A stretch of 32,677 nt of DNA from Brevibacterium sp. Its GTDB lineage: Bacteria > Actinomycetota > Actinomycetes > Actinomycetales > Brevibacteriaceae. The notes beneath the pieces are model-generated. The model worked only from the letters and a program-made list of their open reading frames with translations. It had not been told where the DNA came from and made no database searches. The position numbers and the translations under genes were made by a program. The DNA is taken from the NCBI GenBank assembly GCA_030457025.1, contig JAKDSA010000027.1, positions 1-32,677 of the forward strand, given 5' to 3'. Positions within the stretch are counted from its first letter, which is position 1. Every line of letters starts with the position of its first letter. Shown here piece after piece: positions 23,864 through 31,912 of the stretch.

Positions 23864-25386
23864 CAGAAAAATCCTTGTGCGTTCTCCGAATAGCTGACCA
23901 GCAGGTTCTTCGTCTGCTGGTAGTGATCGAGCATCATCTTGTGGTTCTCTCGACCGATACCGGATGACTTGTACCCACCAAACGCGGCGTGCGCCGGATA
24001 GGCATGGAAATTGTTGACCCAGACGCGGCCGGCCTGGATATCACGTCCCGCCCGGTAGGCAATGTTGCCGGTGCGCGCCCACACGCCTGCGCCCAATCCG
24101 TAGAGGGTGTCGTTGGCGGTTGTGATCGCGTCGTCGTAGTCACTGAACGAGGTCAGTGCGACGACAGGGCCGAAGATCTCCTCCTGGAAGATGCGCATGT
24201 TGTTCGTGCCCTTGAAGATCGTCGGCTGCACGTAGAAGCCACCGGCCAAGTCTCCTTCGAGTTCGGCCTTGTCACCGCCGATCAGCACCTCGGCGCCTTC
24301 GTCCTTTCCGATCTGCAGGTAGGACATGATCTTCTCGTACTGATCGTTCGAGGCCTGGGCTCCGACCTGAGTCTCCGTATCGAGCGGGTTGCCCTGTTTG
24401 ATCGCGCGGACGCGTTCGACACCAGCGGCCACGAAGTCCTCGAAAATCGATTCCTGGACGAGCGCACGGGACGGGCAGGTGCAGACCTCGCCCTGGTTGA
24501 GGGCGAACATCGCGAAGCCTTCGAGCGCCTTGTCCCGGTAGCTGTCGTCTTGGGCCATGACGTCGTCGAAGAAGATGTTCGGGGACTTGCCGCCCAGTTC
24601 CAGGGTCACCGGGATGATGTTCTGCGAGGCGTACTGCATGATGAGGCGGCCCGTCGTCGTCTCACCGGTGAACGCGATCTTCTTGATCCGCTTGTTCGAG
24701 GCCAGAGGCTTGCCCGCCTCGACCCCAAAGCCGTTGACGATGTTGAGCGTGCCGGGTGGCAGCAGGTCGCCGACGAGTTCGGCCAGGATCAGGATCGAGA
24801 CCGGAGTCTGCTCCGCAGGCTTGAGAACGACACAATTGCCTGCAGCCAGGGCTGGTGCCAGCTTCCATGTCGCCATGAGGATCGGAAAGTTCCAGGGAAT
24901 GATCTGCCCGACGACGCCGAGTGGTTCATGGAAGTGATAGGCCACGGTGTCGTCGTCGATCTGCGACAGACCGCCTTCCTGCGCCCTGATCGCCGAGGCG
25001 AAATATCGGAAGTGATCGACGGCCAGCGGCAGGTCGGCGGCCAGTGGTTCGCGGATGCCCTTGCCGTTGTCCCAGGTCTCTGCGACCGCGAGCATCTCGA
25101 GGTTCTCCTCCATGCGGTCGGCGATCTTGAGGAGGATGTTCGCGCGCTCCGCGACTGAGGTCTTGCCCCATGACGGTGCCGCGGCCCAGGCCGCATCGAG
25201 AGCGGTCTCGATGTCCTCGGCGGTGGAGCTGGGGATCTCGGTGAAGGCCTGACCGGTGACAGGAGTGATGTTGTCGAAGTAGTTGCCGTTCTTCGGCGGC
25301 ACCCACTCCCCTCCGATGTAGTTCTCGTAGCGCGATTTGAACGTGACGAGTGAACCTTCGGTACCAGGTGCTGAGTAGACTGCCAT
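23863..25386 (-). CDS. NAD-dependent aldehyde dehydrogenase, ExaC/acetaldehyde type
   Basis: 507-aa aldehyde dehydrogenase oxidising an aldehyde (probably acetaldehyde or another short aldehyde) to the acid. Catalytic residues are Glu263 in L-E-L-G-G-K-S-P and Cys302 in [11 protein letters not shown]; the cofactor loop I-P-W-N-F-P and F-T-G-E-T-T-T-G-R are in place. The V-C-T-C pair of cysteines and length around 506 are typical of ExaC/AldA-type enzymes accompanied by DUF779. GAAGGAG precedes the ATG. A well-formed promoter with bracketing inverted repeats lies upstream. Confidence 0.93.
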   Translation of the reverse strand: MAVYSAPGTEGSLVTFKSRYENYIGGEWVPPKNGNYFDNITPVTGQAFTEIPSSTAEDIETALDAAWAAAPSWGKTSVAERANILLKIADRMEENLEMLAVAETWDNGKGIREPLAADLPLAVDHFRYFASAIRAQEGGLSQIDDDTVAYHFHEPLGVVGQIIPWNFPILMATWKLAPALAAGNCVVLKPAEQTPVSILILAELVGDLLPPGTLNIVNGFGVEAGKPLASNKRIKKIAFTGETTTGRLIMQYASQNIIPVTLELGGKSPNIFFDDVMAQDDSYRDKALEGFAMFALNQGEVCTCPSRALVQESIFEDFVAAGVERVRAIKQGNPLDTETQVGAQASNDQYEKIMSYLQIGKDEGAEVLIGGDKAELEGDLAGGFYVQPTIFKGTNNMRIFQEEIFGPVVALTSFSDYDDAITTANDTLYGLGAGVWARTGNIAYRAGRDIQAGRVWVNNFHAYPAHAAFGGYKSSGIGRENHKMMLDHYQQTKNLLVSYSENAQGFF

Positions 25387-25471
25387 GACACTCCTTCGTG
25401 TGAGTCCATCCGCTCGAAGTCGTCTGTCACTTCCGGTGCTCTGACCGGTGCCGACCGAGTGAATGAGTAGC

Positions 25472-25521
25472 GTCCTCTCACCATAGGCCGGAGTGAGTGC
25501 GCGAACAATAGGTGAGAGGAC
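25472..25521 (-). promoter_or_regulatory. Aldehyde dehydrogenase promoter bracketed by an inverted repeat
   Basis: Minus strand: -35 TTGTTC (25508-25503), 17-bp spacer, -10 TATGGT (25485-25480). A perfect 11-bp inverted repeat brackets it: GTCCTCTCACC (25472-25482) overlaps the -10, and GGTGAGAGGAC (25511-25521) lies 2 bp upstream of the -35. The arm centres are 39 bp apart. This looks like a two-site operator or activator/repressor pair. Confidence 0.7.
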
Positions 25522-25572
25522 TTCTCATCGCCTCGCAGACGCTTGGCGAATCGAAATCGGTGGTCTGAAGCT

Positions 25573-25578
25573 TAGAGT
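25573..25578 (+). promoter_or_regulatory. -10 box of the kinase-like gene (leaderless type)
   Basis: TAGAGT ends 6 nt before ATG 25585, so transcription should start at the ATG. No ribosome-binding site is present. Confidence 0.45.
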
Positions 25579-25584
25579 GCGGTG

Positions 25585-26526
25585 ATGAGCGCACGCGTTG
25601 ACCGAGCCCGAAGCATTTCTGCCGTCATCGACGGAGCACCTGTATTTGTGAAGCAGCTCCCCATCACCCGCAGCGAAGAAGCGGCCCCGCTCGTCACACG
25701 AAATCACACAGGACTGCCATTCGTCAGCCACTATGGGATCGGAAGTCCGGGCCATGGTGTCGGGCGCGAGCTGGCAGCACACCAGCTCACCTCCGCTTGG
25801 GTTCGCTCCGGGGAGGCAGACTTCTTTCCGCTTCTGCTGGGGTGGCGAATCATCGATCTGGGGTGCGATGTCGACCTCAGCGAGTTCGACGGAGACAGCC
25901 CGAAGTGCCGATGGGGAGCCTTGTGGCCTCAGGTTGAGAAGAAGCTCGCCGAGTTGAAGTCCGCACCGACAAGCATGGTTCTCTTCCTTGAATATGTGCC
26001 TGAGACCTTGGGATCGTGGTTGCGACGAAGTGTGGATGAGGGCACTGGAGAGACCGTCTTTGCTGAGGCAGTGGACCAGATCATCGAGGCCACGGCGTGG
26101 ATGGAGAAGCAAGGGTTCCACCACTTCGACGTGCATCCGGGAAACATCCTCAACCACGAGGGCAGACTGCTCTTCACGGACTTCGGACTGTCGCTCCACC
26201 GCGATTTCGATCTCACCCCGGACGAAGAATCATCCCTGGTCACTCATCACGGCTTCGACCTGGCCACCGCCCTCATGCACCTGTTCCACTGGACGCTGTT
26301 CGAACTCGGCTACGCCTCCGGGCCCAAGCGCTTGGGGCTGCTGCGTGCCGCGGCGGCTGATCCGGCAACCTCAGCACTGGAGCCGGTTCGTGCTGCCCTC
26401 GGTGGCAAGGGTGCCGGTCTGATCGCTGAGCGTGCGGGTGACGTCGTATCCACGACGGAGATGTTCGCTGTTCTCATGCAGGATGCGTTCGGTACGCGCT
26501 ATGAGGGCCGACAGAGCGGGACTTAG
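25585..26526 (+). CDS. Protein-kinase-fold protein, substrate unknown
   Basis: 313-aa single-domain kinase-like protein. Candidate motifs: Lys23 in V-F-V-K-Q-L, Glu62 in G-R-E-L-A-A-H, catalytic loop H-F-D-V-H-P-G-N-I-L (His180, Asp182, Asn187) and Mg-binding D-F-G (199-201). All main catalytic residues are present, but HFD replaces HRD, as in lipopolysaccharide-kinase and ABC1-like groups. No membrane segment or sensor domain. ATG 25585 is preferred over GTG 25582 because of the -10 spacing. It is divergent from the aldehyde dehydrogenase gene. Whether it phosphorylates a protein or a small molecule cannot be told. Confidence 0.72.
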   Translation: MSARVDRARSISAVIDGAPVFVKQLPITRSEEAAPLVTRNHTGLPFVSHYGIGSPGHGVGRELAAHQLTSAWVRSGEADFFPLLLGWRIIDLGCDVDLSEFDGDSPKCRWGALWPQVEKKLAELKSAPTSMVLFLEYVPETLGSWLRRSVDEGTGETVFAEAVDQIIEATAWMEKQGFHHFDVHPGNILNHEGRLLFTDFGLSLHRDFDLTPDEESSLVTHHGFDLATALMHLFHWTLFELGYASGPKRLGLLRAAAADPATSALEPVRAALGGKGAGLIAERAGDVVSTTEMFAVLMQDAFGTRYEGRQSGT

Positions 26527-26614
26527 AGAACTGAGTGGACGCTGCTCCTCAGGAGTTCACGACTGTTCTCGATTCGATGACAAACGGCCACACCACCGCG
26601 TCCGGGGCCTTCTC

Positions 26615-27226
26615 CTATGGCGCGACGATCGAACCATTCGACGGCAAGGTTCCTCTGAACGCGATGCGCGCGGCCTCTGCGTGCTCGATGTCGAATCGAT
26701 CGATCGCCTGGACATGCAGGTGCGGTTCAGTGCTGTTGCCGGAGTTCCCACACCGACCGATCTCTTCGCCGATCTCAACGTGCTGCCCCACCCGAACCCG
26801 CGCGCTGCGGTGCTGAAGGTGGCAGAGCGCGACTATACCGCCGATGCATCTGATCATGACGTGATTGCCGGCGAGCGCAAGCCAGCCCGCGCCGACACGG
26901 AGGTGCTGCGTGAGCGAGTAACCGATCGAAGGTACGCCGCGACGCGAGTGGTGATCAAGCTCAACGTCATGAGAAGCTACGACGGTTCCTGCGACCGGTG
27001 AGAGCACAGAGCGGCCGAACCCGACAAAGTTCTCCGGCGGTTCCGAACGCAGGAGGGAGCCGAAGGTGAAAGGGGCTGATCGCCCGGAGTCATCGACCGG
27101 CACGAAGTCGATTGCGTATGACGTCGCGAAGAGCGTTGTGCCGTGGCTCGGCACCCGATCGGCGGGGCTGTTCTGGACCAGCCATCGGCCGGTGAAGGGA
27201 TAGTCCAGATCGATCGAGTCGAGCAT
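26615..27226 (-). CDS. M23-family metallopeptidase without signal peptide
   Basis: 203-aa LytM/M23-type protein. Zinc-site parts are visible: His in P-S-H-G-T, Asp in Y-A-I-D-F, and the C-terminal H-L-H in E-P-H-L-H-V-Q. The core G-N-H-V-M-I, H-L-Q-H-R-S, V-G-Q-H-V, G-E-E-I-G-R-C-G-N-S-G-N-S-T is typical. No signal peptide or membrane segment is seen, which is unusual for a peptidoglycan endopeptidase. Start set at ATG 27226, two bases past the GNAT stop with ACGAGG upstream; an ATG at 27244 inside the GNAT gene is the alternative. Co-transcribed with the acetyltransferase. Confidence 0.78.
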   Translation of the reverse strand: MLDSIDLDYPFTGRWLVQNSPADRVPSHGTTLFATSYAIDFVPVDDSGRSAPFTFGSLLRSEPPENFVGFGRSVLSPVAGTVVASHDVELDHHSRRGVPSIGYSLTQHLRVGAGWLALAGNHVMIRCIGGIVALCHLQHRSARVRVGQHVEIGEEIGRCGNSGNSTEPHLHVQAIDRFDIEHAEAARIAFRGTLPSNGSIVAP

Positions 27227-27228
27227 CG

Positions 27229-27789
27229 TCACCTCGTGGAGCATCCCGGCCGGACCGAGGCAGACAGAATCATGTCCCTGCGCTGGCCGCCGACCATCTG
27301 ATGGCTGGCCAGGAGCCCTTCGCGACGGTATCCGGCCCGCTCGGCGGTGTGAAGCGATGCGGAGTTCCACGGTTCGATGAACAGTTCGATCCGCTGAATT
27401 CCCGGCACCGTCCACCCGAACTCGGTCAACGCCACGAGTGCCTCGGTTGCGTAGCCGTGCCCTCTCTCAGGCGGAGAGATCGCATATCCAGCCGTCGCCC
27501 GACCTGCGTCTAGATTCTTCAGCCAAAGTCCGCAATGTCCGATCGCGGCATCATCGGACGACGTCGCAATCGTGAACGAGAAACCAACTCCCTCTGCATG
27601 ACGGCCCTGCTGGCGTACGACCCAGTCGCTGGCCTCGTGTTCAGTGGCGTGACCCGGGAGCGATCCTGTCTGCGGCACATAGGGATCAGTCGAGAGCTCG
27701 CGCGCCATCGCGATGTCTCGCTCCTCCACTGCACGCAGACGAACACGCCCATGTGAAGGAGGGGCCGCAGGCCAGGGTGGCAGCTTCAC
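27229..27789 (-). CDS. GNAT-family N-acetyltransferase (RimJ/RimL-like)
   Basis: 186-aa acetyltransferase using acetyl-CoA. The pyrophosphate-binding motif A is E-R-G-H-G-Y-A-T-E-A (108-117); I-E-L-F-I-E-P-W-N-S-A-S and A-E-R-A-G-Y-R-R-E-G-L are the usual C-terminal RimJ/RimL elements. The GTG start at 27789 overlaps the stop of a small upstream ORF (GTGA), so it is probably coupled to it. Substrate unknown. Confidence 0.85.
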   Translation of the reverse strand: MKLPPWPAAPPSHGRVRLRAVEERDIAMARELSTDPYVPQTGSLPGHATEHEASDWVVRQQGRHAEGVGFSFTIATSSDDAAIGHCGLWLKNLDAGRATAGYAISPPERGHGYATEALVALTEFGWTVPGIQRIELFIEPWNSASLHTAERAGYRREGLLASHQMVGGQRRDMILSASVRPGCSTR

Positions 27790-27857
27790 AGGAGCCGGCG
27801 CTGGACATCGTCGGGGACCTGATTGTCACGGACTGCACTCCATCGTGTCTGTGTCAT
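27786..27857 (-). CDS. Small 23-aa ORF coupled to the GNAT gene
   Basis: M-T-Q-T-R-W-S-A-V-R-D, ending D-V-Q-R-R-L-L-stop. It starts 7 nt after the -10-like TAGTGT (27870-27865, minus), so it would be read from a leaderless mRNA. Its TGA overlaps the GTG start of the acetyltransferase gene (GTGA). It resembles no family I know. It could be a real microprotein, a translational coupler, or a non-coding leader. Confidence 0.45.
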   Translation of the reverse strand: MTQTRWSAVRDNQVPDDVQRRLL

Positions 27858-27864
27858 GGGCTCA

Positions 27865-27870
27865 ACACTA
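27865..27870 (-). promoter_or_regulatory. -10 box before the small ORF and GNAT gene
   Basis: TAGTGT on the minus strand, ending 7 nt before ATG 27857. It is about 32 bp from a rightward -10 box (27902-27907), so two divergent promoters overlap here. Confidence 0.4.
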
Positions 27871-27901
27871 GCGTCCGCCTCGGCGATGGACCCAGGCTTG
27901 G

Positions 27902-27907
27902 TACGCT
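27902..27907 (+). promoter_or_regulatory. -10 box of the small membrane protein gene (leaderless type)
   Basis: TACGCT ends 7 nt before ATG 27915; no ribosome-binding site lies between. Confidence 0.4.
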
Positions 27908-27914
27908 GACAGGC

Positions 27915-28130
27915 ATGAGCGATGTCGACAGCCCAGTTCTCCGGCTGATTCCGTATCTCGCGGCTTTCACAGTCACGGTGTTCGTCACCATCCCGGTCTT
28001 CGGCGGCGGACAACTGCTGATGGCCCTCGTCGTTGCGGTCATCGCCTACTTCGGCACCTACTATCTCGTCCAATACGTCATCGGGCTCGTCGTCCGCCAC
28101 CGCCGGAACAATACCGACGACCTGGAGTAG
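27915..28130 (+). CDS. Small membrane protein, unknown function
   Basis: 71-aa protein with two hydrophobic helices (about 10-29 and 34-58) joined by a short G-G-G loop, ending in a charged tail R-H-R-R-N-N-T-D-D-L-E. I do not recognise a family. ATG 27915 is chosen because it stands 7 nt after a -10 box and the hydrophobic part begins soon after; longer readings would run antisense into the GNAT gene. It ends 3 bp from the convergent AI-2E-family gene. Confidence 0.7.
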   Translation: MSDVDSPVLRLIPYLAAFTVTVFVTIPVFGGGQLLMALVVAVIAYFGTYYLVQYVIGLVVRHRRNNTDDLE

Positions 28131-28133
28131 CCC

Positions 28134-29204
28134 CTACTTCTTGTCCTGGGCAGGCACGACGACCTTGCGGATGATGATCATTCCCGAGGCGGCCACCGGC
28201 ACAGCGACCACGGCGCCGAGCACCCCGCCCAAGGTTCCGCCGGCGATGGCTGCGATGATGACGAGGGCACCGGGCACGTTGACCGCGGCCTTCATGATGC
28301 GGGGGCTGAGCAGATACGCCTCCACCTGCATATACACGAGGTAGTAGATGCCGACGGCGATCCCCAGCCCGGGAGAGACCATCAGGCATGAGCCGGTGAT
28401 GATGATCGCACCGGTGATCGGGCCCACGAGCGGGATGAGTGAGGCGAGGAACGCGATGAACGCCAGCAGCGCCGGCAGAGGGGCACCGATGATGGTGAGG
28501 AAGATCGCCGAGCACACGCCGTTGACGATGCCCAAGGACACCTGACCCAGAACATAGCGCCCGATGGATCGGGTGACCTCCTCGGTCACGGATTCGACAG
28601 TCGGGCGAGAGCTCGCCGCGACGAGGGAGAGCATGGCCGACTTGATCGTCGGCATCGTCACGGCGAAGTAGATGGTGAGGATGACGACGATGACGACACC
28701 GGCGAGGAAACTGAGAATTCCGGCTCCGATGGATACGACTCCACCGCCGAGCGACACCACGTTCTTCGGGTCGGATGCCCAATCGCCGAGGTTGTTGAAG
28801 ATCTTGTCGAGGTCGACGGCGCCGGTGAACCTCTGTTCGAGATCGGCGACCCAGCCCGTGGCCGCCAGGTTCGCGACGATGTCCGGGAGATCACCGATGA
28901 ACTGCTGGATCTGGCTGATGATGGCAGGGGCGATGAGCAGCACGGCCCCGGCGACGACGAGGATGAAGGCCAGGACGACGAGGACGACCGACAGGGACCG
29001 GGGCAGCTTGCGCTCGACCAGCCACATCACGATCGGTTCGAGTCCGAGTGCGAGGAACAGCGCCAGCCCGATGTAGATGATGACGGTCGCCACGGACTGC
29101 AGGGCCATGATCAGCCCGAATGCGAGTCCCACCCCGAGTGTTCCGGTGAAGCCCACCCGGAATGCGCTGTTGAGAGTCAGCGACTTCCCCTGCCCTTTGC
29201 CCAT
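28134..29204 (-). CDS. AI-2E family transporter (YdiK/PerM-like)
   Basis: 356-aa polytopic membrane protein with about eight spans. Family hallmarks: the early pair of spans (about 14-55), P-R-S-L-S-V-V-L-V-V-L-A-F, a long extracellular helical region (about 85-150), and the conserved end L-A-S-L-I-P-L-V-G-P-I-T-G-A-I and P-R-I-M-K-A-A-V-N-V-P-G-A-L-V-I-I. Members export AI-2, act as Na+/H+ or other antiporters, or are uncharacterised, so the solute is not assignable. ATG 29204 lies 7 nt after TACACT (29217-29212, minus), another leaderless-type arrangement; GAGG within this gap could alternatively serve as ribosome-binding site. Confidence 0.88.
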   Translation of the reverse strand: MGKGQGKSLTLNSAFRVGFTGTLGVGLAFGLIMALQSVATVIIYIGLALFLALGLEPIVMWLVERKLPRSLSVVLVVLAFILVVAGAVLLIAPAIISQIQQFIGDLPDIVANLAATGWVADLEQRFTGAVDLDKIFNNLGDWASDPKNVVSLGGGVVSIGAGILSFLAGVVIVVILTIYFAVTMPTIKSAMLSLVAASSRPTVESVTEEVTRSIGRYVLGQVSLGIVNGVCSAIFLTIIGAPLPALLAFIAFLASLIPLVGPITGAIIITGSCLMVSPGLGIAVGIYYLVYMQVEAYLLSPRIMKAAVNVPGALVIIAAIAGGTLGGVLGAVVAVPVAASGMIIIRKVVVPAQDKK

Positions 29205-29211
29205 GGCCTCA

Positions 29212-29217
29212 AGTGTA
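29212..29217 (-). promoter_or_regulatory. -10 box of the AI-2E-family gene (leaderless type)
   Basis: TACACT on the minus strand ends 7 nt before ATG 29204. Confidence 0.4.
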
Positions 29218-29311
29218 ACCAGCGACCATGCACTCCATCCCTCACACGCGTTAGGATCGAGGACGAGACCAGACACAATCCTTGAAACGCAAAGAAAGTG
29301 GTACGTCGACG

Positions 29312-31912
29312 ATGAGCTCCGATCCGAACAGCATCGATGTCTGGGAGGCCTTCCTCGACCCACAGGGCGACTTCTCACTGCCCGACTTCTCCGCCGTCAC
29401 CCCCGCGTCGCTGATCGCTGCGGTCCGGGCGGCCACGGACTTCGCCCGTTCCGAGGTCGAGGGCATCGTCGATGATGAGAACGATCCGACGTTCGTGTCC
29501 ACCACCGTCCGCTTCGAATCGGCGACCATTCCCATGGCCCGGGTGGGTGCCGTCGTCGCTGCCGTCGAGTCCAATCACTTCCGTCCTGAACTCGCCGATG
29601 CCGTCGCCGAGGTGTGGGATCGTCTGTCCGCGGCACGGACCCGCATCTTCCTCAACGTTGATCTCTTCCACCGCATCGAACAGGTCCCAAGCACCGATCT
29701 CAACCCCGAAGACAAACGTCAGCAGGAGCTCACGGTCGAGGAATTCGTGCGTGCGGGAGCCCGCCTCGGCGAGGAAGAACGCGATCAGATGTCCACGATC
29801 GCGGCCGAACTCACGACCCTGGGGACGTCCTTCTCCCGGGCGCTGCAGAAGGACACCCGGGAGCTTGCAGTCCACCTCGGCGAGGTTGATCAGCTGGCCG
29901 GTCTCAGCGAGGACCAGATCGCTGCTGCGGCGAACCGCGCAGCCGAACGCGACGATGACGGGTACCTGCTGCCGCTGAACAATTTCACTCAGCAGCTTGT
30001 CCTCGAGTCCCTGGAATCGTCCGAGACCCGCAGGCAGGTGCTGGACAATTCGACCTCGCGTGGTGCTCGAGGAGGCGAGGGCGACACCCGAACCCAGGTC
30101 GCCGACATCACGGCGCTGCGAGCGCTGCAGGCGAAACTGCTGGGCTACCCCTCGTACTCGTCGTTTGCGATCGACAATCAGACTGCCGGCGGTCCGGATG
30201 CGGCCGCAGACATCGTCTCCTCCCTCATCGCCCCGGCCAACGCCCAGCTGGCTGAGGAACTGACGCAGGTCAAAGAACGCTACGGCCTCGATGACGTCGC
30301 GGCCGAGGACGTCAAGCACCATCTCGCGCAGTACCGGGCGGACGAATTCGGCATCGATGCCGATGAGGTCGCCGAATACTTCGAATTCGACACCGTCCTG
30401 AACGAGGGCGTCTTCCGTGCGGCGACGGGCCTCTACGGCGTCGCCTTCGCCCCACATGAGGCAGTCACCGCCTGGCACGAGGACGTCCGGGCCTTCGAGG
30501 CCACAGACGCGAACGAACGCACCCTGGGGCTCATCCTCATCGACCCGTACTCCCGGGACACGAAACGCGGCGGAGCATGGATGGGAGAGCTGGTCACGAG
30601 TTCACGGCTGACCGGACACCTGCCCGTGGTCACACTCTCACTCAACCTGGCCAAGCCCGGCGAGGGACGGCCGACACTGCTCAATCCCACCGAGCTCAAC
30701 ACCCTCTTCCACGAGTTCGGCCATGTCCTGCACGGCCTGTTCGCGAACTCGACCTACCCGTCGACGGCCGGGACGGCTGTGCCACGCGACTATGTGGAGT
30801 TCCCGTCCCAGCTCAATGAGATGTGGCGCTTCCACCCACAGGTTCTCCCCCACTATGCCAAGCACGTCGACACAGGCGAGCCCATGCCCGAATCGCTGGT
30901 CACCGCGCTGGTCGACAGTGAGAAGTTCGGTCAGGGGTTCAATACGACCGAATACCTGGCCGCGGCCATGCTCGACCTGTCCTGGCATTCCCTCGAAGCC
31001 GGCGAGCACATCACCGACGTCCTCGCCTTCGAGTCCGAGGTCCTGGCCGCTGCCGGGTTCACCACACTCGTGCCGCCGCGCTACCGCACCACCTACTTCG
31101 GCCACATCTTCGCCTCCGGCTATGCCGCCGGCTACTACTCCTATCTCTACTCAGAGGTCATCGCAGCCTGGGTCAGCGAATGGTTCGAGGCCCAGGGCGG
31201 ACTCAGTCGGGAGGCCGGCACCGCCTTCCGCGAGGCCATCCTCGCCCCCGGCTACTCTCTCGATCCGATGAGCGCGGTCGAGAGGTTCTTCGGCACACGT
31301 CCGGATGTGGCACCGCTGCTGCGCCGGCGTGGACTGGCGGAACCGGTGGACACGGAGGCAGCGCCGACCGAACCCGAAGACGTCGCAGGGCAGGCCGCGG
31401 CAGCGGAGACGGTCGAAGCACAGCCGGACGCGCACCCCAACCACGCGCTCGTCGCCGAGGTCCTCGAGGCGAAGGGGATCGAACCTCAGATCACGCTCTT
31501 CACCGATGCCACGCCCACGGCCGCCTCGGCGGCGGAGAAGGTCGGTGTCGACGTGGGAGCGATCGCGAACAGTCTGGTCTTCTCCTCCGGCGGCGACCCG
31601 GTGCTCATCATGACCTCGGGCGCGCACCGCGTGGATACCGAGTTCGTCGCCGATCAGCTCGGCATCGACTCCCTCGACCGGGCAGACAAGGATCTGGTGC
31701 GCACCGCGACGGGACAGGTCATCGGCGGTGTCGCGCCCTGCGGTCACCCGCGGCCGATTCCCACCTATGTCGACACGGCGCTGAAGGACTATCCTGTTCT
31801 CTGGGCTGCAGCCGGCACACCGAATTCAATGATGCCCCTGACGTACGAGCAGCTGCTGGCGATCACCGGAGGGAAGGAAATCACTGTTGTCGAAGAAGGT
31901 GCCGAAGGCTGA
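29312..31912 (+). CDS. M3-family oligopeptidase fused to a YbaK aminoacyl-tRNA deacylase domain
   Basis: 866-aa two-part protein. Residues about 1-677 are a zinc peptidase of the M3 (Dcp/oligopeptidase A) family: H-E-F-G-H (467-471), the downstream Glu in D-Y-V-E-F-P-S-Q (about 493-500), and the usual M3 end L-L-R-R-R-G-L-A. After an acidic Ala/Glu/Pro linker (about 678-708), residues 709-866 form a complete YbaK/ProX-type domain (H-A-L-V-A-E-V-L-E-A-K-G, G-G-V-A-P-C-G-H-P, A-G-T-P-N-S-M-M), a fold that hydrolyses mischarged aminoacyl-tRNA. The usual M3 stop is missing and the frame runs on without a break. Start: ATG 29312 after AAAGAAAGTGG; a TTG at 29282 is the alternative. Confidence 0.88.
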   Translation: MSSDPNSIDVWEAFLDPQGDFSLPDFSAVTPASLIAAVRAATDFARSEVEGIVDDENDPTFVSTTVRFESATIPMARVGAVVAAVESNHFRPELADAVAEVWDRLSAARTRIFLNVDLFHRIEQVPSTDLNPEDKRQQELTVEEFVRAGARLGEEERDQMSTIAAELTTLGTSFSRALQKDTRELAVHLGEVDQLAGLSEDQIAAAANRAAERDDDGYLLPLNNFTQQLVLESLESSETRRQVLDNSTSRGARGGEGDTRTQVADITALRALQAKLLGYPSYSSFAIDNQTAGGPDAAADIVSSLIAPANAQLAEELTQVKERYGLDDVAAEDVKHHLAQYRADEFGIDADEVAEYFEFDTVLNEGVFRAATGLYGVAFAPHEAVTAWHEDVRAFEATDANERTLGLILIDPYSRDTKRGGAWMGELVTSSRLTGHLPVVTLSLNLAKPGEGRPTLLNPTELNTLFHEFGHVLHGLFANSTYPSTAGTAVPRDYVEFPSQLNEMWRFHPQVLPHYAKHVDTGEPMPESLVTALVDSEKFGQGFNTTEYLAAAMLDLSWHSLEAGEHITDVLAFESEVLAAAGFTTLVPPRYRTTYFGHIFASGYAAGYYSYLYSEVIAAWVSEWFEAQGGLSREAGTAFREAILAPGYSLDPMSAVERFFGTRPDVAPLLRRRGLAEPVDTEAAPTEPEDVAGQAAAAETVEAQPDAHPNHALVAEVLEAKGIEPQITLFTDATPTAASAAEKVGVDVGAIANSLVFSSGGDPVLIMTSGAHRVDTEFVADQLGIDSLDRADKDLVRTATGQVIGGVAPCGHPRPIPTYVDTALKDYPVLWAAAGTPNSMMPLTYEQLLAITGGKEITVVEEGAEG

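Noticed and set aside
26527..26614. Possible terminator between the kinase-like and M23 genes
   Set aside because: Only a bulged short dyad (GAACT...AGTTC, CTGAG...CTCAG) without a T-run; too weak to call.
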